This document shows, in pieces, positions 60,948 to 64,000 of a DNA stretch of 64,000 nucleotides. Under the pieces are notes generated by a model. The model was not told the origin of the DNA. It ran no database searches and saw nothing but the letters and a program-made list of their open reading frames with translations. Location: contig JACZZP010000004.1 in the NCBI GenBank assembly GCA_015183035.1, forward strand, positions 434,001 to 498,000, read 5' to 3'. This DNA comes from Meloidogyne chitwoodi (lineage: Eukaryota > Nematoda > Chromadorea > Rhabditida > Meloidogynidae). Made by a program: the position numbers and the translations under genes. Numbering within the stretch: the first letter of the stretch is position 1; every line of letters starts with the position of its first letter.

Positions 60948-61669
60948 CAGGGTGACAAGAAAGTTCGGAGACAATTATTTTTTATCATAACTTAAGTCAA
61001 AATTTTGCTATCGAGATAAAACAAAGATGAAAAGATAGAGAACTAAATAGGGATTAAGAAATATCAAGAGTTTAAGAGATTTCTACTACCTGCTTCGATA
61101 CAGTGTCGAACGCACGGATGAAAATTTTTGACCAAAACTCGCGCCTCTTTTTATGTTTAAAAAATTATAAAATGAGAAAGGATTGAGGGATTGACTTAAA
61201 ATTTTTTTCGAATCTAGAGGGATCTCTGGTCTTCACAAATAATAGAATAAAAAATTTTTTATCTTAGTATTTGGAGAGATATAAATTTTCGCGCAACACA
61301 CAAAATAAAAAATTTCATTTCCCCCCAAAATCGAATTACATCTACTCACAGCCTTCCATGCCAGAGGTACAGTTTTCATATTAAAAATTAGTCTGGGTCG
61401 CAGGTATGCTCTATTGATTTCTTTTGAGATCTCACAAATCTGACTTCTCAGTATTGAGATACAGCAAGTGAATTTTTGGGGAGGAAAATTTGGTATACCT
61501 TACTGAAAAGTCTATAACTTTTGTGATAACCGTCCAAATAATCACAAATTTTGTATTATAATAGAGAATTGAATAGGCTATAAAATCAGCTTAAAATTAT
61601 TTAAAAATAAAAAATATAAAAAAAGTTATGGTGAATTAAAACGTGTCTCCGAACTTTCTTGTCACCCTG
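60948..61669. mobile_element. Tc1/mariner-like non-autonomous element
   Basis: Perfect inverted ends of 25 bases begin CAGGGTGACAAGAAAGTTCG, and both sides abut TA, the mariner target. Length 722 bp. No transposase frame. It lies just downstream of the homeobox gene. Confidence 0.75.
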
Positions 61670-61785
61670 TATTAGTATATTTTTTTAAATTTTATTAGTT
61701 GTACAAATTATTAAGGAAATTATTAGATTAGTTGTTGGTACTTCTTTATTTTGCCTTTTTAACAGGGGAATATATAGGTACTTTC

Positions 61786-62803
61786 CAGGGATGCATATCG
61801 TATCGTATATCGTTATCGTATATCGTATTTTATCGTATTTTTGGGGTGATTTTGTATCGTATCGTATATCGTATCGTATTTTTTTAAGAAATTATATCGT
61901 ATCGTATATCGTATCGTATTTTTTTCTGAAATAATATCGTATCGTATATCGTATCGTATTTTTTTCGGATTTTATATCGTATCGTATATCGTATCGTATT
62001 TTTTTTTAGTTATTTTATATCGTTATTATATTTTATAGGAAAAACTTAATATACGATTATTTTATTACATAAATTAATTTCCCCCATTGCTTTCTTTTGA
62101 CTTTCTTCTCTTTTATTCTTTATTTATTTCTCTTTTCTTGTAAGGGAAGAAAAGAAATACTATAAGGAATGATTTACCTATAATTAAATTGGTTAATCGT
62201 CAAATACAAGTATGGTTAGGTGGTTAGTGTGTTAGTTTATTGTCTTGCCATACGTTGGTTCGATTCCTATTAATTTTCGAAATCCCTAGAGGCCATTAAT
62301 TATTGTTAAATCTTTCTTTATTTTGTTCGTTTTAAATTTTTAATATAGAAGAAAAATTAAATTCATATATTTTTGATTGTGGCGCTAAAAAAGGCTATTT
62401 TTGGCAACTAGAGCGCAATAATTTTTCAAAATTTTCGCCTGCGGCGCTAAAAAGGTTAAATTTTTGGTAACTAGTGAAATAAAACTCAAAATTTTTCGCC
62501 TACGGCGCTGAAAGTGTGAATTTTTGATAGATAGGGAGCAGGGTTGCCGCCCGAAACCCGGCCTTTTTTCTTACCCGATACCTGAAATAAAAATATTCCA
62601 ACCCGAAACCCATACCCAAATTTTTTTGCACCCGCGGCAACTCTGCTAGAGAACAGTGGCGCCGAGAAATCTGAAAAATTTTCAAAATTTATCTGTCCCG
62701 AAAAATCGACCCGACACTTACCTATATTGTATATCGCATTTTTTTCGGATTTTATATCGTATCGTATATCGTATCGCATAAAACCAAACGATATGCATCC
62801 CTG
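61786..62803. mobile_element. hAT-like element filled with TATCGTATCG repeats
   Basis: Ends CAGGGATGCATATCG and CGATATGCATCCCTG with an exact 8-base duplication GTACTTTC (61778-61785, 62804-62811): classic hAT features. The left 240 bases and right 60 bases are ATATCGTATCGTA repeats. The middle contains a tRNA-like segment (62206) and a nested inverted-repeat element at about 62537-62650 (CAGGGTTGCCGC ... GCGGCAACTCTG). A TATCGTAT-rich scrap also lies in the intron at 30630-30720. Confidence 0.8.
62206..62276 (+). other. tRNA-like sequence inside a hAT-like element
   Basis: TTAGGTGGTTAGTGTGTTAG and GGTTCGATTCC match polymerase III A and B boxes at tRNA spacing, but no full cloverleaf forms. 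It sits in the middle of the 61786-62803 element, so it is probably captured tRNA-derived sequence. Confidence 0.4.
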
Positions 62804-63470
62804 GTACTTTCCTTTATGAGCACACATGTCCGCAAGTTTTATCCGCAAGTAATATTTTTCTCAAAGAGATTATTAAAAAAATATATATATTTACTAAGAG
62901 AATATTTTCCACAACGATTATAAAGGATTATAATACATTTTTTGGTATGAAAAAATCAAATTTTACCAAAATGAGTTTTAATTTCAAAAAATTACTAAAA
63001 TCCCTGATGAAACCCATCGTTGTGGACAAGTTAATAAGAAAGGACCATTCGTATGTATGTACTTATAATTAAATTGTTGTCTTATATTTTAAATTTATCT
63101 ACCTATTTTTCTTTTTTCAAGGAATTTTCAATTTAATTTTTTTAAATTACTCTATCCTTTTTTCTATTAAACTAATTTTAAAAATGAATATTTATTTAAA
63201 ATTAATTTAAAAATTGTGGAAATATTTATTTGAAATTTTTATAAACATGATTGTGTTAAAATAGTTCGAATTTAAATGGTTATAAGAGGATGCTCATAGA
63301 AAAAGTTGGTGCTCATATCCTTTGGTATGTTCTTTAGTGCTGTGTATAAAATATATAATATTTATAATAGAGTAATATAATCGCTAATAAATAAAGCTCT
63401 TTTTGATGATTAAAAAATGAAAATATTGGAAACTTTTTTATAGGAGGTAAAACAATTACGAATATATTTT
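62804..63470. other. Intergenic, no gene seen
   Basis: AT-rich sequence between the hAT-like element and the right-edge gene. A few words (GCTCATAGAAAAAGTTGGTGCTC-like direct repeat near 63293) recur, but no feature is supported. Confidence 0.45.
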
Positions 63471-63471
63471 T

Positions 63472-63687
63472 AAATAATTTATGGGTACAACTCAACTGAG
63501 CCACGATTAGTTCAAATTCAATTAACTTCGTTTATTTTCATCTCATTCAACTCAGCTCGAAAGCTCTTTCAAATGAGCTATCATTTGTATTTTTATATAA
63601 TTCGTATCTAGGAAAAAACTTAAGTTAAACTTTAAAACGATGACTCCGTTGAACCAGACTCAGTTGAATTGCTCCCATAATTTATAG
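63472..63687. mobile_element. Foldback-family relative with AATTTATGGG ends
   Basis: ATAATTTATGGGTACAACTC and CCCATAATTTAT pair at the ends. The middle has TTTCATCTCATTCAACTCAG and GAAAGCTCTTTCAAATGAGC. It lies below the right-edge gene. Confidence 0.5.
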
Positions 63688-63745
63688 ATCAGGACATCAA
63701 TCTTCGCATTTTTACGAATATATATCGTTTAGAATAATATATATT

Positions 63746-63990
63746 CTATGGGGAAAACGCTGGTGGAGGAGATGGAACATCAATTTCATCAAAACCATTA
63801 TTATTGCGAACTTGAACATCAGGAGACTGTTCAGGAGTTGTTTCAGAATAATACACAACACTATTTTCACTTCTAACGCTTCCATTCTCTGATTCATCAG
63901 GGGAATGTTCTGGGGTTGTTTCAGAATAGTAGACAACACTAGTATTACTGTTAGCGTTAAAACTTTCATTCTCTGATTGATAATGAGAAT
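63746..63990 (-). CDS. C-terminal exon of an unknown gene running in from the right edge
   Basis: After a TTTTTACAG acceptor, the minus strand from 63990 reads in one frame SHYQSENESFNANSNTSVVY, then YSETTPEHSPDE, then a second near copy (SENGSVRSENSVVYYSETTP, EQSPD) and ends VPSPPPAFSP at a stop (63748-63746). The internal repeat of about 29 residues supports this frame over the longer ATG-started frame on the same strand. The protein tail is acidic and Ser/Thr/Pro-rich. Its family cannot be judged from this exon. Confidence 0.55.
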
Positions 63991-64000
63991 CTGTAAAAAT

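Noticed and set aside
62486..62848. 120-residue open frame
   Set aside because: It runs through the end of a hAT-like element and a nested element; composition is repeat-like.
63712..63969. 85-residue ATG-started frame at the right edge
   Set aside because: The alternative frame on the same strand starts at a splice acceptor and has a clear internal protein repeat.
1..64000. CRISPR arrays, bacterial promoters, ribosome binding sites, spliced-leader RNA gene, rRNA genes
   Set aside because: The genes have spliceosomal introns, so bacterial features do not apply. I saw no nematode spliced-leader sequence and no rRNA stretch beyond the 14-base core in the foldback family.

Overview
The window is nuclear DNA of a nematode, very AT-rich, with short introns that end in TTTTAG, TTTTAAG or TTTCAG. 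Four kinds of evidence point to a nematode: a cuticle collagen with the family's N-terminal membrane segment, two serpentine chemoreceptors with nematode-type sequences, ATG codons directly behind a TTTTAG acceptor (probable spliced-leader sites), and dense small inverted-repeat transposons. A root-knot type (Meloidogyne-like) tylenchid would fit the extreme AT content, but that is inference. Almost no gene here is a single open frame. The gene models below are exons joined by hand through phase-compatible GT/AG sites. Layout. 1-8.99 kb (+) and 22.05-30.6 kb (-) are two arms of a large inverted repeat. Each arm carries a copy of one multi-exon gene whose C-terminal half is a poly(A)-polymerase-like protein that has lost the first two catalytic aspartates. 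The minus copy continues to an ATG at 32.26 kb, and a small secreted-protein gene lies just upstream at 33.5-32.5 kb. The arms keep nearly identical coding exons but each has its own transposon insertions with clean target-site duplications. The 13 kb spacer holds a cuticle collagen (9.7-11.5 kb, +), a short secreted Pro/Gln/Tyr-rich protein (13.9-13.4 kb, -), a Merlin-like transposon with a broken transposase fragment (14.9-15.5 kb), an F-box fragment (15.9 kb, +) and a 14-exon annexin-like gene (17.7-20.9 kb, +). To the right follow an arrestin-domain gene (40.1-34.6 kb, -), an Srg/Srv-like chemoreceptor (41.6-43.8 kb, +), a reduced NELL-like secreted protein with LamG, coiled-coil, vWC and EGF domains (46.6-43.9 kb, -), a secreted Ser-Lys-Glu repeat protein with a C-terminal TIL-like cysteine domain (48.8-47.7 kb, -), an Srt-like chemoreceptor (52.7-49.4 kb, -), a tRNA-Pro-like gene inside an inverted-repeat element (56.0 kb, -), a K50 paired-like homeobox gene (57.3-60.8 kb, +), and the last exon of a gene entering from the right edge (64.0-63.7 kb, -). 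The genes do not form one pathway. They are ordinary nematode gene types (cuticle, chemosensation, extracellular matrix or secretion, transcription) in a transposon-rich region. At least six repeat families recur in introns and intergenic DNA: hAT-like elements with 8-bp target duplications, Merlin-like elements starting GGTA, one Tc1/mariner-like element flanked by TA, a foldback family with a core resembling the small-subunit rRNA 530 loop, and two families of tiny hairpins (AGCTTAG...CTAAGCT and GTAAGCTAGC...GCTAGCTAA). The most unusual points are the inverted duplication of the polymerase-like pseudoenzyme, the reciprocal transposon insertions that show its arms are old, the rRNA-like repeat core, and tRNA-like sequences carried inside inverted-repeat elements.
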